Source of the DNA: a virus | IMG/VR virus record: IMGVR_UViG_3300046751_000632 | Location: 1-36,263 of that record | DNA: 36,263 nucleotides | Reading direction: 5' to 3' (one strand) | Shown: one piece after another, positions 6,357-13,200 of the stretch | Numbering within the stretch: the stretch's first letter is position 1 | Layout: the number at the start of each line of letters is the position of its first letter | Notes under the pieces: model-generated | Databases searched by the model: none | What the model saw: only the letters and a program-made list of their open reading frames with translations | Told to the model about the DNA's origin: nothing | Made by a program: the position numbers and the translations under genes

Positions 6357-6400
6357 TTTTACGTGTACGTGTTCGTGAAATGTTTTACGTGTTCGTAAAA
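6357..6400. repeat. TTTTACGTGT direct repeats with an inverted-repeat end
   Basis: TTTTACGTGT occurs at 6357-6366 and 6383-6392, 26 bases apart, and GTGTTCGT is also repeated nearby. The second copy forms TTTTACG-TGTT-CGTAAAA (6383-6400). It lies about 70 bases before the first early gene, so it could regulate early transcription. There is no T-run placement to make it a terminator. Confidence 0.45.
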
Positions 6401-6472
6401 AAATAGCTTGCATCGGGGGTTATGTTTCTCATATGTGGACATTTTAACCATTAACAACAAGAGGAGATATGT

Positions 6473-6628
6473 ATGACACCTGTAACACAATTAGAAACCG
6501 CTGAGATACGCGTTTTAATCGCCAGCTATAACCGTATGCGTCGTCGCATCATCGACAATAACGCCGCCAGAGAACGATTGGAGTCGTTAAAGGACGAGCT
6601 AATAGCGAGGGGGGAGTTAGCGGTATGA
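6473..6628 (+). CDS. First early gene, 51-residue helical protein
   Basis: The ATG at 6473 has a strong GAGGAG ribosome site at 6461-6466. The 51-residue product (MTPVTQLETAEIRVLIASYN...) is charged and helical, with many Arg residues (MRRRIIDNNAARERLESLKD). No family is recognised. Its stop overlaps the ATG of the next tiny gene (ATGA at 6625). As the first gene after the genome-end region it is in the position of T7 class I genes, which often act against host functions; that role is not shown here. Confidence 0.6.
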   Translation: MTPVTQLETAEIRVLIASYNRMRRRIIDNNAARERLESLKDELIARGELAV

Positions 6629-6696
6629 GCATGGTGACTTTTGCTTCGATTATACTCATCATGGTATTTATCTTTGCGATGCTTTATTCGGACTGA
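6625..6696 (+). CDS. 23-residue membrane mini-protein
   Basis: This ATG-started frame overlaps the previous TGA. It encodes only 23 residues, almost all hydrophobic (FASIILIMVFIFAMLY), forming a single membrane segment. Its TGA overlaps the next gene's ATG in a TGATG arrangement. The chained overlaps are the main support for it being translated. It is unrelated in sequence to the other small membrane proteins here. Confidence 0.45.
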   Translation: MSMVTFASIILIMVFIFAMLYSD

Positions 6697-6824
6697 TGAG
6701 CGATAACGATCTATGTATATGGTGTGGATTGGAACTTCAAGGTCGTGACCGCGAGGGGAACATCTGTGCTGAATGTATAATGAGAGAAAATGAAAAGGAG
6801 AACAACGATGAAGATAACGATTGA
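6696..6824 (+). CDS. 42-residue zinc-ribbon-like protein
   Basis: The product contains two Cys pairs, CIWC (residues 7-10) and CAEC (24-27), spaced as in a small zinc ribbon, followed by an acidic tail. It starts at the ATG overlapping the 23-residue gene's TGA and ends inside the next gene, which starts at 6808. Small early zinc-binding proteins often touch host RNA polymerase or other proteins, but no specific role can be claimed. Confidence 0.55.
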   Translation: MSDNDLCIWCGLELQGRDREGNICAECIMRENEKENNDEDND

Positions 6825-6951
6825 ACACTACGGAAGAACCGTGACTTGGGAAGGACCGGAAGAGTCCGACTTATACGATGTGATGGACGCGTTTAAAGGC
6901 TTGCTACGCATCTTGGAGTATGTCATTGACGACAACGATGAGGACCAGTGA
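6808..6951 (+). CDS. 47-residue small early protein
   Basis: The ATG at 6808 follows a GAAAAGGAG ribosome site about eight bases upstream. The product (MKITIEHYGRTVTWEGPEES...) is acidic, with two strands then a helix (LYDVMDAFKGLLRILEYVI). Its TGA at 6949-6951 overlaps the ATG at 6951 of the frame that overprints the methyltransferase, while its own 3' end overlaps the methyltransferase start in the third frame. All three + frames are therefore in use around 6920-6951. Confidence 0.6.
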   Translation: MKITIEHYGRTVTWEGPEESDLYDVMDAFKGLLRILEYVIDDNDEDQ

Positions 6952-7819
6952 TGTGGGTCGTACCGAAAACATTATCAGCTTTTGCTCCGGCTACGGCGGT
7001 CTTGAAAACGGAATCCGACGAGCTGGTGTCGATGTTAGGACAGTCTGTTACTGTGAACGGGAAGCTTATGTCCAAGCAGTATTGGTCAAGGCGATTGAAG
7101 AAGGAAGGATGGATAGCGCGCCTATATGGTCAGATGTTGTCACATTCCCAGCAGAAAGCTTTCGAGGAAAGGTGGACGGAATCACTTGTGGGTATCCATG
7201 CCAACCGTTTAGTTCCGCAGGAAAGCGAAAGGGAGAAAAAGATCCTAGACACTTGTGGCCCTACATCCGAGAACACGCCAGGACAATTGGAGTTCGATGG
7301 ATTTTCGCAGAGAATGTCGAAGGACACGCCACGCTTGGACTCTCCACAGTCATCAGCGATTTGGAAGAAGATGGTTTCAAGGTGGAGGCAGGAATATTCA
7401 GCGCGGAGGAAGTTGGCGCTCCTCACCGAAGGAAACGCGTCTTTATCTTGGGCCACACCACAAGCGAGCGATTATGTCGAGGGAGCCAGGACGAGCTTAG
7501 AGAGCAATCAGAAATGTCTAGGGAGGGATCTCAAGATGTGGCCGTCGCCTCGAGCGGGGAATCCCGGGAGTCGCAAGCCAGGGACGGGTGGCAAGGTACT
7601 AGCGGAAGAAGCGAAGAGACACGCTGGCCTTCTCGACCAGGAGAGCAGCAATATGGATGGGAGTCACCGAGAACAGTTGTCACCCGATTGGGTGGAAAGC
7701 CTCATGGGTCTGCCCATAGGAACAACCGACTTAGGCTCCTGGGGAACGGAGTTGTACCACAAACAGCAGAATTAGCTTGGCAAGTATTATCGAATCGTTT
7801 ACACAACACACAACCATGA
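6920..7819 (+). CDS. C5 cytosine-specific DNA methyltransferase (Dcm type)
   Basis: This frame encodes 299 residues from the ATG at 6920; an in-frame ATG at 6938 is an alternative. It has the C5-methylase motifs: I FCSGYGGLENG (21-31), IV GYPCQPFSSAG with catalytic C94, VI ENVEGH (131-136), VIII GAPHRRKRVFILG (166-178) and the terminal LLGNGVVPQTAELAW (273-287). The region between VIII and the C-terminal motif, where target recognition lies, is Ser/Arg/Glu-rich and low in hydrophobics, which fits a sequence constrained by a second frame. It likely protects phage DNA from host restriction. Its TGA overlaps the lipoprotein ATG at 7816. Confidence 0.9.
   Translation: MSLTTTMRTSDVGRTENIISFCSGYGGLENGIRRAGVDVRTVCYCEREAYVQAVLVKAIEEGRMDSAPIWSDVVTFPAESFRGKVDGITCGYPCQPFSSAGKRKGEKDPRHLWPYIREHARTIGVRWIFAENVEGHATLGLSTVISDLEEDGFKVEAGIFSAEEVGAPHRRKRVFILGHTTSERLCRGSQDELREQSEMSREGSQDVAVASSGESRESQARDGWQGTSGRSEETRWPSRPGEQQYGWESPRTVVTRLGGKPHGSAHRNNRLRLLGNGVVPQTAELAWQVLSNRLHNTQP
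6951..7775 (+). CDS. Overprinted gene inside the methyltransferase, TPxASD/GLPxG family
   Basis: This 274-residue frame lies wholly within the methyltransferase gene, in a different + frame. It starts at an ATG overlapping the 47-residue gene's TGA, with GAGGA at 6940-6944 as ribosome site. The protein has features of a family I recall from methyltransferase-bearing phages: SKQYWSRRLKKEGWIARLYG (41-60), RMSKDTPRLDSPQSSAIWKK (121-140), WATPQASD (167-174), WPSPRAG (197-203) and SPDWVESLMGLPIGTTDLG (244-262). In some one-chain methylases TPxxSD and LMGxPxG segments sit in the target-recognition region, so a partner or specificity role is plausible. A chance frame would not be expected to carry such motifs. 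Confidence 0.7.
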   Translation: MWVVPKTLSAFAPATAVLKTESDELVSMLGQSVTVNGKLMSKQYWSRRLKKEGWIARLYGQMLSHSQQKAFEERWTESLVGIHANRLVPQESEREKKILDTCGPTSENTPGQLEFDGFSQRMSKDTPRLDSPQSSAIWKKMVSRWRQEYSARRKLALLTEGNASLSWATPQASDYVEGARTSLESNQKCLGRDLKMWPSPRAGNPGSRKPGTGGKVLAEEAKRHAGLLDQESSNMDGSHREQLSPDWVESLMGLPIGTTDLGSWGTELYHKQQN

Positions 7820-7974
7820 AAAAACTACTACTATTATTAACGCTATTCGCAGTCGCGTCTTGTACGACGACTAAAACCGCAATATGGGACACCTGTCCAT
7901 CGGACCTTGGCTACTCCTGCCCTGAAGACGGAAGCCCTTGCCCGTTTTGTAACGACGAAGATGACGACTCCTAA
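7816..7974 (+). CDS. Small Cys-rich lipoprotein
   Basis: This 52-residue protein starts at ATG 7816, overlapping the methyltransferase TGA. It has a typical lipoprotein signal: MKK, a Leu-rich core (LLLLLTLF) and the lipobox AVASC with the lipid Cys at residue 16. The mature part is about 36 residues, contains four more cysteines (CPSDLGYSCPEDGSPCPFC) and ends in an acidic tail. Early phage lipoproteins elsewhere block superinfection by masking receptors, which would suit a temperate phage. An outer-membrane spanin is less likely given the early location and Cys content. The function is inferred. Confidence 0.65.
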   Translation: MKKLLLLLTLFAVASCTTTKTAIWDTCPSDLGYSCPEDGSPCPFCNDEDDDS

Positions 7975-8119
7975 TCCATTTGACAACGGGTTGTTTTGGT
8001 GCGAGGGATGTCAGGTATTTGATCAACGCCGTTACCTTCGCGAACACGACGGGTGCTTCGACAACGACGAAGACGACGACAACAACAATAACAACGAAGA
8101 AAACGAAAACGATGAGTAA
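7961..8119 (+). CDS. 52-residue protein with putative zinc-binding residues and acidic tail
   Basis: The start at ATG 7961 overlaps the end of the lipoprotein gene. The N-terminal half has CEGC then a HDGC (CEGCQVFDQRRYLREHDGC), resembling a minimal zinc finger. The C-terminal half is a low-complexity Asp/Asn/Glu run encoded by repeated GAC/AAC/GAA codons. Its TAA lies inside the start of the dNMP kinase gene. No family is identified. Confidence 0.5.
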   Translation: MTTPNPFDNGLFWCEGCQVFDQRRYLREHDGCFDNDEDDDNNNNNEENENDE

Positions 8120-8582
8120 ACTAATAGCTTTAACAGGCCCGAAAGGCGTAGGTAAATCGACCTATGCGAAGTTTGTAGCGGGAGAGAATGGCATAGTAAT
8201 ATCTTTTGCAACGCCGATTAAACAGATGCTGACTGCGATAGCAGGGGATGAGTATATCTTTGGGACGAAGAAGAACGCGATAGTACCGCACCTTGGGGTG
8301 ACAGGACGGTTCCTGATGCAGACATTGGGGACGGAATGGGGACGCGAGACAATCGACCAGGACATATGGGTTAACTCAGTGCGTCGTATGTTAACGAAGA
8401 GCTTCTTCAGTGAGTACACTCCTGTGATCATCGATGACTTACGCTTTGAGAACGAAGCCAAGATGGTACGGGAGATGGGCGGAGAAGTATGGGAGATTGA
8501 TCGTAAGAACTTCTCTCCTGAATCGGATGAACACGTGTCTGAAGCTGGCGTAAAGGCTGTCGATAAGAAAGTCCTGATATGA
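8112..8582 (+). CDS. Deoxynucleoside monophosphate kinase
   Basis: This 156-residue P-loop kinase starts at ATG 8112; upstream in-frame codons belong to a low-complexity overlap. It has the Walker A GPKGVGKS (residues 9-16) and the segment RFLMQTLGTEWGRETIDQDIW (split here as RFLMQTLGTEWGR, 66-78, then ETIDQDIW), characteristic of phage dNMP kinases of the T4 gp1/T5 type. These convert dNMPs from degraded host DNA to dNDPs. IIDDLRFENEA (about 114-124) is the expected following motif. The ATG overlaps the stop of the upstream gene, and its TGA overlaps the next ATG at 8579. Confidence 0.85.
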   Translation: MSKLIALTGPKGVGKSTYAKFVAGENGIVISFATPIKQMLTAIAGDEYIFGTKKNAIVPHLGVTGRFLMQTLGTEWGRETIDQDIWVNSVRRMLTKSFFSEYTPVIIDDLRFENEAKMVREMGGEVWEIDRKNFSPESDEHVSEAGVKAVDKKVLI

Positions 8583-8902
8583 ACGAAGAAGAAGATTTGT
8601 CTTTTTCTAGCGGCGACTTGATGTCGTATGGATCGGAGTATGGACAAGGTGATTGGTTATACTTTGCCAGCGACTTTCCTGCGTATGAAGATGTCGTCAA
8701 AGGCTTTGATAACTTTTGGAATAATACTCAAGTAAAAGAGTTTCCAAAAGATGAGAACGGAAATAACTTGCGTGATGAGAACGGAGAGATAATAGTCATC
8801 CGCACAAACAAACCAAGAAAGCGTTTAAAGACGCAGCTTTATTTCCACAACCACAAAAAAAGAAAAGCAAAAACGAATAATGAAAGTACTGAAATTAGCT
8901 GA
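8579..8902 (+). CDS. Hypothetical protein, acidic N-terminus and basic C-terminus
   Basis: This 107-residue protein starts at an ATGA overlap with the kinase stop. The first 60 residues are acidic and aromatic (YGQGDWLYFASDFPAYEDVV); the middle repeats DENGNNLRDENGE. The C-terminal part is Lys/Arg-rich (RKRLKTQLYFHNHKKRKAK), as in nucleic-acid-binding tails. No family is recognised. It overlaps the integrase start by 23 bases. Confidence 0.6.
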   Translation: MNEEEDLSFSSGDLMSYGSEYGQGDWLYFASDFPAYEDVVKGFDNFWNNTQVKEFPKDENGNNLRDENGEIIVIRTNKPRKRLKTQLYFHNHKKRKAKTNNESTEIS

Positions 8903-9716
8903 CGAAGTATACAAGAGACACTGGCGCGGGTGTAAGGATGGAATGGGATTGCTAAACAATGCGGAGGATGTATGTAAGCGTCTTGGGAACGACGTTGAGA
9001 TCCGCGAAGTAAACGAACGAAGGATCGACGACCTGGTGCTGGGTTTAGAAGACGATAACAAGGCGGCAGGCACGATTAACAAGCGATTGGCGGCGCTATC
9101 AAAGATGTTACGCTTCGCTTACAGACGCGGTTATATCGAGCGTATGCCCGTGATTGAACGGAAGAAGGAACCGCAGGGTCGTATGCGTTGGTTGAGCGAG
9201 GAGGAAGAGTATCGTATGCTAGGTAAGTTTCATGCGATGGGTAAGCCTTTCATAGCTGACTTCTGCAAGATACTCATTGATACCGGAATGAGAACAGGTG
9301 AGCTGTTTAAGTTGCGGGGCAGGGATGTCGATATAAGCGGGGTAAACTTCCAACGCATGATCCATTTGTGGGAGACAAAGAATGGTAAATCGAGATCTAT
9401 CCCGGTTACTAATCGTGTGTACGAGATATTATGTCGTTATAAAACATCGAACGACGCTTTATTGTTTACCTTTAAGCAACACACTTTAAATCGTGCTTGG
9501 AAACAGATGAAGACTGAGCTTGGCATGGGCGACGATAAAGAGTTTATACCGCATTGCTTGCGTCATACTTGTGCGTCCAGGTTGGTACAACGAGGAGTAG
9601 ACATTCGTGTAGTACAGGAGTGGCTCGGTCATAGCTCGATACAAACGACGATGAGGTACGCCAAGATCGCGCCTAAGAATCTAGCAGATGCACGAGATGT
9701 TTTGGAAAGACATTGA
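8880..9716 (+). CDS. int: Tyrosine recombinase (phage integrase)
   Basis: This 278-residue protein has a SAM-like N-terminal core-binding region and a C-terminal catalytic domain. Visible catalytic residues are Arg138 (GMRTGEL), H225-x-x-R228 (PHCLRHTCA), H251 (LGHSSIQTT) and nucleophile Tyr260 (MRYAKI). It would integrate phage DNA at a host attachment site, making lysogeny possible. Integrases just upstream of the RNA polymerase are known in several marine T7-like phages. I could not find an attP core or tRNA-like segment nearby (9717-9752 shows none). No excisionase is evident. Confidence 0.93.
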   Translation: MKVLKLADEVYKRHWRGCKDGMGLLNNAEDVCKRLGNDVEIREVNERRIDDLVLGLEDDNKAAGTINKRLAALSKMLRFAYRRGYIERMPVIERKKEPQGRMRWLSEEEEYRMLGKFHAMGKPFIADFCKILIDTGMRTGELFKLRGRDVDISGVNFQRMIHLWETKNGKSRSIPVTNRVYEILCRYKTSNDALLFTFKQHTLNRAWKQMKTELGMGDDKEFIPHCLRHTCASRLVQRGVDIRVVQEWLGHSSIQTTMRYAKIAPKNLADARDVLERH

Positions 9717-9752
9717 CAAACCTCATATTAACAGATTTTATCAAGCTAACGA

Positions 9753-12161
9753 ATGAATCAAAGCGAATTGAATAAGGAGATGGTATCTCACGGTATTGCC
9801 CGTTACCGTCGTCGAGTACAAACAGCCAAGGAACGCCGTCAAGAATCTGATTCACCTTATGGTCAGCGATTGTTGCGTAATTATTTACCGCTGTTTATTG
9901 ATGCCGTAGAAAAGCGTTTTGATTATCATCGTAAACATCCGCATGCTGTACCCGTTTGGATGCCATTGGTATGGGACATGGATACGAGAAAGCTGTGCTT
10001 GTTGGCGTTTAAATGCGTCCTTGATGGTATCAGTGAGCGTCGTCCTTTAACTTCAGCATCTATTCGTATCGCTACTGCTATTGAAGATGAGATCCGTTAT
10101 GAACGATTAAAGGAGGAATATCCTAAAGTCTTTTACTACGCACAAAAGGATGTGGAAAAGAATAAGAACGCTTCATATCGCAGACAACGCGAAGCATTTC
10201 TGGCACATGAAAGAGGCGAAGCAAAGAAGGGCCATATTGAAGCTTGGAGACAATGGACTCGTCGTGAAAAGACGATGATGGGTACATGGTTATTAGAATT
10301 GATACGAGCCAATACGCATCTTATCGCATTTAAACTTATAGGTATACGCAAGCAGAGTGTGTTTCATGTTACAGCTACCGATGAATTATTCGAGTGGATG
10401 GCTGAGTATAATAAGGACCAAGAAATTTTGAAACCTCTGTGGTTACCAACGGTGGAACTCCCTGAGCAATGGTCGTCTATTTGGGTTGGCGGCTATAACG
10501 ATATTGAGGGAGTTCCGCCGTTATCTTTTATCAAGTGTCACGACTATAAGTACATGAACTCGCTGGACTTTGACGCGATGAAACCTGTAGTCGATGGGGT
10601 CAATCATTTACAAGCGACTAAATGGGAGGTAAACGAAGACATTCTAGGTATCGCTAAATGGGCGTGGCAAAACAATAAAGAGATTGGTGAGATGATCCGT
10701 CGTGAAGACTATGAGTTACCTGTATGGAAGCCCGAGTATGACGACGATGAAGACGGAGCCAAGGAGTTTAGTCGTAAGTGTGGAAGCATTCATCGTTTGA
10801 ACATTGCGATGAGATCCAAGCGTTTGATGATTATGAAGACTCTGTGGACGGCTGAAAGATTCGAAGATAAAACGATATACTTTCCACATCATTTAGATTT
10901 CAGGGGTCGTATGTACCCTATTCCTTATTTTCTATCTCCGCAAGGGACCGACCTATCAAAAGGCTTGTTACGTTTTGCTACATCGCAAACTATTAACAAC
11001 GACGCTGATGCACGATGGTTGGCGATCCATGGAGCAAACTGTTTTGGACACAACAAACTGACATTCGACGAGCGAGTTGAGTGGGTGAATAGCAGACGCA
11101 AAGAAATCGAAGAAGTACACCAAGACCCGCAAGTGAATGACTGGTGGCAAGCTGCGGAAGAACCGTGGCAATTCTTAGCGTTCTGTCGTGAATGGTCGCG
11201 TTACTTGGAGCAAGGCTACGGCTTTGAAACTAAACTTCCTTGTGCTATGGACGCGTCTAATAACGGTATTCAAATACTCAGCTTGCTCGGTCGTGATGAA
11301 ATAGGAGGACGAGCCACTAACGTCGTCGCAACTGAACAGCCGGCCGATCTATACACATATGTAAGTGACCGTGTTAATGAGTTGTTGAAGATGCATATGG
11401 AGAAAGGTAATCATGTTGCGGCGGCGTGGCTCAAGTTTGGTATTGATCGCAAGACAACCAAACAACCTGTGATGGTTAAGCCTTATGGTGGGACACAATA
11501 TTCCTGTCGTGAATTGATCAGCGATTGGTATCGCGATAAATGCATGGCTCACTCACTCGATCCTTTCGGATATGAAGCGACGGAAGCAATTGGCTATTTA
11601 AATAAGTTAGTATGGCAGGCGATGAACGATTGCATGAAGCGTCCGACAGAGGTCATGAAGTGGTTACAACAAACAGTCAGGATCTTAGGCAAGGAAGATA
11701 AGCCGATTACCTGGACGACTCCATCAGGATTCAAAATAAAACAGAACTACATCAACAATAAAACAGTACGAATACAGACACTGCTGGGCGATAAGATTTC
11801 CTGGATTAAATGCCGGGAACCACAGTTAGGTGTTGATAAAACACGACAAGCAAACGGAATCAGTCCTAACTTCGTTCACAGTCTCGATGCAAGCGTCGCT
11901 CAACAAACAGCGACCAAGGCGAAAGCTGCAGGCATTGAGGCATTGGCGATGGTACACGATTCTTTTGCGACGCACTCAACGCATTGTGATAAGTTGTCAC
12001 AGTTAACAAGAGAGACTACAGCCGATATATTTTCTACTGATCAACTCGCAAAGTTTCGCGACGAGATCTCAACACAAACAGAGAAGGAGTTACCTGAGCT
12101 ACCGACTTATGGAAAGTTAGATCCAAAGGACGTGTTAGACTCACAATACTTCTTCGCATAA
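9753..12161 (+). CDS. T7-type single-subunit DNA-dependent RNA polymerase
   Basis: This 802-residue enzyme is somewhat shorter than T7 RNAP (883). Catalytic Asp500 lies in MDASNNGIQ (motif A). Motif B reads DRKTTKQPVMVKPYGG with R566, K570, Y578 and G579, equivalent to T7 R627, K631, Y639 and G640. Asp736 is in MVHDSFATH (motif C). LDFRGRMYP (381-389) is another family signature. It should transcribe the replication and structural genes from phage promoters, whose consensus I could not derive by eye. The ATG at 9753 gives the usual N-terminus ending in EMVSHGIARYR. Confidence 0.98.
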   Translation: MNQSELNKEMVSHGIARYRRRVQTAKERRQESDSPYGQRLLRNYLPLFIDAVEKRFDYHRKHPHAVPVWMPLVWDMDTRKLCLLAFKCVLDGISERRPLTSASIRIATAIEDEIRYERLKEEYPKVFYYAQKDVEKNKNASYRRQREAFLAHERGEAKKGHIEAWRQWTRREKTMMGTWLLELIRANTHLIAFKLIGIRKQSVFHVTATDELFEWMAEYNKDQEILKPLWLPTVELPEQWSSIWVGGYNDIEGVPPLSFIKCHDYKYMNSLDFDAMKPVVDGVNHLQATKWEVNEDILGIAKWAWQNNKEIGEMIRREDYELPVWKPEYDDDEDGAKEFSRKCGSIHRLNIAMRSKRLMIMKTLWTAERFEDKTIYFPHHLDFRGRMYPIPYFLSPQGTDLSKGLLRFATSQTINNDADARWLAIHGANCFGHNKLTFDERVEWVNSRRKEIEEVHQDPQVNDWWQAAEEPWQFLAFCREWSRYLEQGYGFETKLPCAMDASNNGIQILSLLGRDEIGGRATNVVATEQPADLYTYVSDRVNELLKMHMEKGNHVAAAWLKFGIDRKTTKQPVMVKPYGGTQYSCRELISDWYRDKCMAHSLDPFGYEATEAIGYLNKLVWQAMNDCMKRPTEVMKWLQQTVRILGKEDKPITWTTPSGFKIKQNYINNKTVRIQTLLGDKISWIKCREPQLGVDKTRQANGISPNFVHSLDASVAQQTATKAKAAGIEALAMVHDSFATHSTHCDKLSQLTRETTADIFSTDQLAKFRDEISTQTEKELPELPTYGKLDPKDVLDSQYFFA

Positions 12162-12179
12162 AAGGAGATAACAACAACC

Positions 12180-12794
12180 ATGAATACATTAACCACACCT
12201 ATAGGTACAGCTCGTTATTGCTGGCTTACTAATCCTTCAAAGGGACAATACGACGGAGAGCACGGTCTTTACCGTTGTGAATTAGTCCTGGAGAAATCAG
12301 ATTGGGAGGCATTAAAAACTCAGCTAAAGCCTATCTATGACACAGCTTACGATGCAGAATGCAAGAAGCAAGGTAAGGAACTAAAGAAAGCAGAAACGCC
12401 TTTTAAGATCGACGCTGAAGGCAATCACTACATCAAGACGAAATTGAAAGCAGGAGGTATTGATCGTAATAATAAACCTTACACGCTATCAGTCGCTCGT
12501 CACGATTCACAAGGTAACCCAATCACTGATGACACTATTGTCGGAGGAGGCAGCCGGATAAAACTAGGAATTAAAGTACGTCCTTGGTTTGTCGGACAAC
12601 ACGGATTTGGAATCACACTTGAACCACACGCTGTACAGATTATTGAGTTAGCAGAGGTTTCAGGCGGTAGTAAATTCGACTTCACATCAGAAGAGAACGG
12701 TTACACACATGGCGGAGAGAGTTACGAGTTCTCCGAAGAAAAACCTAATGCCGAAACGAAAGAGGAGAACAAACCGCTCGCGGCGGACTTCTAA
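12180..12794 (+). CDS. Single-stranded DNA-binding protein (gp2.5-like)
   Basis: This 204-residue protein has the position and form of T7 gp2.5. An OB-fold-like body is followed by a Glu-rich C-terminal tail ending in ADF. In T7 the acidic tail with terminal Phe contacts the polymerase and primase-helicase. A strong AAGGAGATAACAA ribosome site precedes the ATG, indicating high expression. Its 3' end overlaps the endonuclease I gene by about 47 bases in another frame. Confidence 0.88.
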   Translation: MNTLTTPIGTARYCWLTNPSKGQYDGEHGLYRCELVLEKSDWEALKTQLKPIYDTAYDAECKKQGKELKKAETPFKIDAEGNHYIKTKLKAGGIDRNNKPYTLSVARHDSQGNPITDDTIVGGGSRIKLGIKVRPWFVGQHGFGITLEPHAVQIIELAEVSGGSKFDFTSEENGYTHGGESYEFSEEKPNAETKEENKPLAADF

Positions 12795-13200
12795 TTTTCG
12801 TTCTGGATTTGAAGCGAAGACCGCTGACTATTTGAGGCGGTTGGGCATCGAGTTCGAGTACGAAAGTTTGAAGATCAATTATATGCGAGAAGCTACATAC
12901 ACGCCTGACTTTATATTACCTAATGGAATCATCGTTGAGACTAAAGGGCTATGGAAAAGTGAGGATAGAACGAAGCACTTGCTGATCAAAGAACAACATC
13001 CCGAACTCGATGTCCGTCTTTGCTTTCAAAATGCATCAAATAAAATACGAAAAAACAGTAAGACTACATATGCTATGTGGTGCGAAAAGAAAGGAATAAA
13101 ATACTGTGATAAAACCATACCAAAATCATGGCTGAATACAAAGAAATGCACACGCCGTGTCCAACTTGCGGGTCAAGTGATGCCCGATCAGTCTATCTAG
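12748..13200 (+). CDS. Endonuclease I (Holliday junction resolvase, gp3-like)
   Basis: From ATG 12748 the protein is 150 residues, like T7 gp3 (149). The active-site residues align well: E22 (SGFEAK), D54 (YTPDFILPNG), E64 and K66 (VETKG). LLIKEQHPELDVRLCF is also typical. It cuts branched DNA and helps break host DNA and resolve replication intermediates. A longer in-frame start at 12709 lies deeper in the SSB gene and is less likely. The last 73 bases overlap the primase-helicase start. Confidence 0.95.
   Translation: MPKRKRRTNRSRRTSNFRSGFEAKTADYLRRLGIEFEYESLKINYMREATYTPDFILPNGIIVETKGLWKSEDRTKHLLIKEQHPELDVRLCFQNASNKIRKNSKTTYAMWCEKKGIKYCDKTIPKSWLNTKKCTRRVQLAGQVMPDQSI

Larger units (their letters stand above)
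6062..6472. other. Non-coding right flank of the island, repeat-rich
   Basis: No credible gene is visible on either strand. The stretch separates the leftward island operon from the rightward early genes, so it should contain promoters for both. It holds a GCAACCGTTGC palindrome (6123-6133), the AAACGCGTTTAAA copy (6187-6199), ACCGTTTCC repeats and TTTTACGTGT repeats. No promoter with both good -35 and -10 boxes could be found by eye. In T7-like maps this is also the expected left genome end. Confidence 0.5.

Noticed and set aside
6383-6400. TTTTACG/CGTAAAA hairpin as a terminator
   Set aside because: The stem is AT-rich and short and no T-run follows it on either strand in the correct place.
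6526-6828. Minus-strand 100-codon frame opposite the tiny early genes
   Set aside because: The + strand genes there have chained overlaps and ribosome sites, and the minus frame is His/Ser/Arg-rich with no family match.
7130-7456. Minus-strand frame and a further + frame (7255-7500) within the methyltransferase locus
   Set aside because: The locus already has two plausible frames; these extra ones are short, lack motifs and ribosome sites, and probably stay open because of base composition.
6900-7819. Simple frameshift splitting one methyltransferase gene
   Set aside because: The first frame carries both the N-terminal catalytic motifs and the C-terminal LLGNGVVP motif without a shift, and the second frame is open along its whole length with its own start, so overlap explains the data better; a programmed shift making an extra fusion is not excluded.
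9717-9752. attP or tRNA-like site next to the integrase
   Set aside because: Only 36 bases lie between integrase and RNA polymerase and no tRNA-like arm or repeated core was visible.
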